From positions 1-7,851 of the forward strand of contig SKOQ01000131.1 in assembly GCA_007119985.1 (NCBI GenBank): 7,851 nucleotides of DNA, in the 5' to 3' direction. Both the position numbers and the translations under genes were made by a program. Positions 7,118 through 7,851 of the stretch are shown piece after piece (the first letter of the stretch is position 1; every line of letters starts with the position of its first letter). A model generated the notes under the pieces. It was not told where the DNA came from and did not search any database. It was given only the letters and a program-made list of their open reading frames with translations. This DNA is from Marinospirillum sp. (GTDB lineage: Bacteria; Pseudomonadota; Gammaproteobacteria; Pseudomonadales; Halomonadaceae).

Positions 7118-7295
7118 GACGTCTCTTTTATCAATAGAAAAACAGAGAGATCAGCTAGTTGATCTCCCACAGTATTGTGAACTTATCATACCTCAAGCAG
7201 CTCAACGGAGGTATCTGGCTTCATCAAGGCCATGCGCTTGCACCCGCTGGATGCGCGCTTTACAGTGGTTTGATCTGACGCCTAACAATTTTTGA
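7116..7295 (+). CDS. Possible 59-residue small ORF between rluF and yqjG (doubtful)
   Basis: An ATG at 7116, on the strand opposite the rluF start codon, is preceded by GGGAGG at 7105-7110 with a 5-base gap, which is a strong ribosome site by sequence. The frame runs 59 codons to a TGA at 7293-7295 that touches the yqjG ribosome site, giving an arrangement suggestive of coupling. The product begins MTSLLSIEKQRDQLVDLPQY. It has three Cys, no membrane segment, and resembles nothing I recognise. The GGGAGG lies inside rluF codons 2-5, so it may be chance. Most of the frame covers the probable promoter region. I list it only as a candidate. Confidence 0.15.
   Translation: MTSLLSIEKQRDQLVDLPQYCELIIPQAAQRRYLASSRPCACTRWMRALQWFDLTPNNF
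7147..7166. promoter_or_regulatory. 20-bp near-palindrome in the rluF/yqjG intergenic region, candidate operator
   Basis: GAGATCA and TGATCTC are perfect 7-base inverted arms around GCTAGT, whose central CTAG is itself palindromic. Overall 18 of 20 positions are symmetric. It lies 30 bp before the rluF start and 139 bp before the yqjG start, where a repressor or activator of either gene could bind. The right arm includes TTGATC, a possible -35 for the plus strand, with TATCAT (7184-7189) 19 bases further on; that spacing is long. On the minus strand the hairpin is followed by TCTGTTTTTC, so an RNA role in the rluF leader is an alternative. Confidence 0.45.
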
Positions 7296-7305
7296 GGAGC
7301 AACCA

Positions 7306-7851
7306 ATGGGTTTATTAGTCGATGGGCAGTGGCAGGACCAGTGGTATGACACGGCAAGCCATCAAGGGCGCTTTATTCGCTCCACCAGCCAATTTCGTCA
7401 CTGGATTACTCCAGACGGTCAAGCCGGTCCCAGTGGTGATGGTGGATTTCAGGCCGAAGCGGGACGTTATCACCTCTATGTTTCTCTGGCCTGCCCTTGG
7501 GCGCATCGCACGCTGATTTTTCGTCAGCTTAAAGGACTCGAGAAGATGATCGATGTCTCTGTCGTGCATTGGCTGATGCGTGAACAGGGCTGGACTTTCC
7601 AAGCTGGGCCGGGCGTCGTCGCCGATCCGCTTTTTGGCGCTGACTATCTGCACCAGCTCTACACCCAAGCAGAGCCCCAGTATAGCGGCCGCGTCACGGT
7701 GCCACTGCTATGGGATAAAAAGCAGCAGCGTCCAGTCAGCAATGAATCAGCCGAGATCATTCGGATGTTTAACTCCGCCTTTGATCATCTTGGTGCCCAC
7801 GAGGGAGATTATTATCCGCTGGCTTTACGCGAGCAGATCGATGCAATGAAC
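7306..7851 (+). CDS. yqjG: Glutathionyl-hydroquinone reductase, YqjG/PcpF family, first 182 residues, runs off the right edge
   Basis: These enzymes are Xi-class glutathione transferases that reduce glutathionyl-hydroquinones, returning hydroquinone and glutathione disulfide. They act in the cytoplasm in quinone detoxification. The visible part is closely YqjG-like. It begins MGLLVDGQWQDQWYDT, then has GRFIRSTSQFR and the thioredoxin-fold signature YVSLACPWAHRT with catalytic Cys 63. Further on come YSGRVTVPLLWDKK and SNESAEIIRMFNSAFD, which includes the glutathione-binding ES pair, and GDYYP. The family is usually about 320-330 residues, so roughly the C-terminal 45% (the helical domain) lies outside the window. 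The ATG is well supported by GAGGAG at 7294-7299, 6 bases upstream. The gene diverges from rluF and is probably transcribed from the intergenic region between them. Confidence 0.93.
   Translation, partial: MGLLVDGQWQDQWYDTASHQGRFIRSTSQFRHWITPDGQAGPSGDGGFQAEAGRYHLYVSLACPWAHRTLIFRQLKGLEKMIDVSVVHWLMREQGWTFQAGPGVVADPLFGADYLHQLYTQAEPQYSGRVTVPLLWDKKQQRPVSNESAEIIRMFNSAFDHLGAHEGDYYPLALREQIDAMN

Noticed and set aside
7118..7305. Degenerate gene remnant or tRNA in the rluF/yqjG intergenic region
   Set aside because: No cloverleaf or recognisable protein remnant is present apart from the doubtful small ORF. The region fits a divergent promoter.

Overview
The window reads as an ordinary chromosomal stretch of a gammaproteobacterium. 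RluF and the YqjG-type glutathionyl-hydroquinone reductase closely resemble their enterobacterial counterparts. A type II secretion gene, a Tat lipoprotein and two PAS-containing cyclic-di-GMP proteins fit a free-living aquatic lineage. The genus cannot be fixed from the sequence alone. I see no mobile element, CRISPR array, tRNA or rRNA.

Layout. Five genes lie on the minus strand and are read right to left: rluF (7117-6185), a PAS/GGDEF diguanylate cyclase (6044-4677), a PAS-PAS-GGDEF-EAL protein (4555-2495), a Tat-exported SoxB-like lipoprotein (2422-737) and the first 246 codons of gspC (740 to beyond the left edge). One gene lies on the plus strand: the first 182 codons of a yqjG-type reductase, from 7306 to beyond the right edge. 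It diverges from rluF across a 188-bp intergenic region that holds a 20-bp near-palindrome. Hairpin/T-run terminators follow rluF and the diguanylate cyclase, so these two look like separate units. No convincing terminator follows the EAL gene.

How the genes work together. The two cyclic-di-GMP proteins make a plausible synthesis/degradation pair. The first has an intact GGDEF site but lacks the arginine of the inhibitory I-site. The second has a degenerate GSDEF domain and a complete EAL phosphodiesterase site. The SoxB-like gene and gspC overlap by the four bases GTGA, so they are probably translationally coupled.

The most unusual item is the SoxB-like protein. It aligns with SoxB (the thiosulfohydrolase of the Sox sulfur-oxidation system) along nearly its whole 561-residue length, but most of the metal-ligand positions I could align are substituted. 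It looks like a pseudoenzyme re-used as a cell-envelope lipoprotein and encoded at the head of a type II secretion operon. These alignments were made from memory and need a database search and a structure model to confirm.
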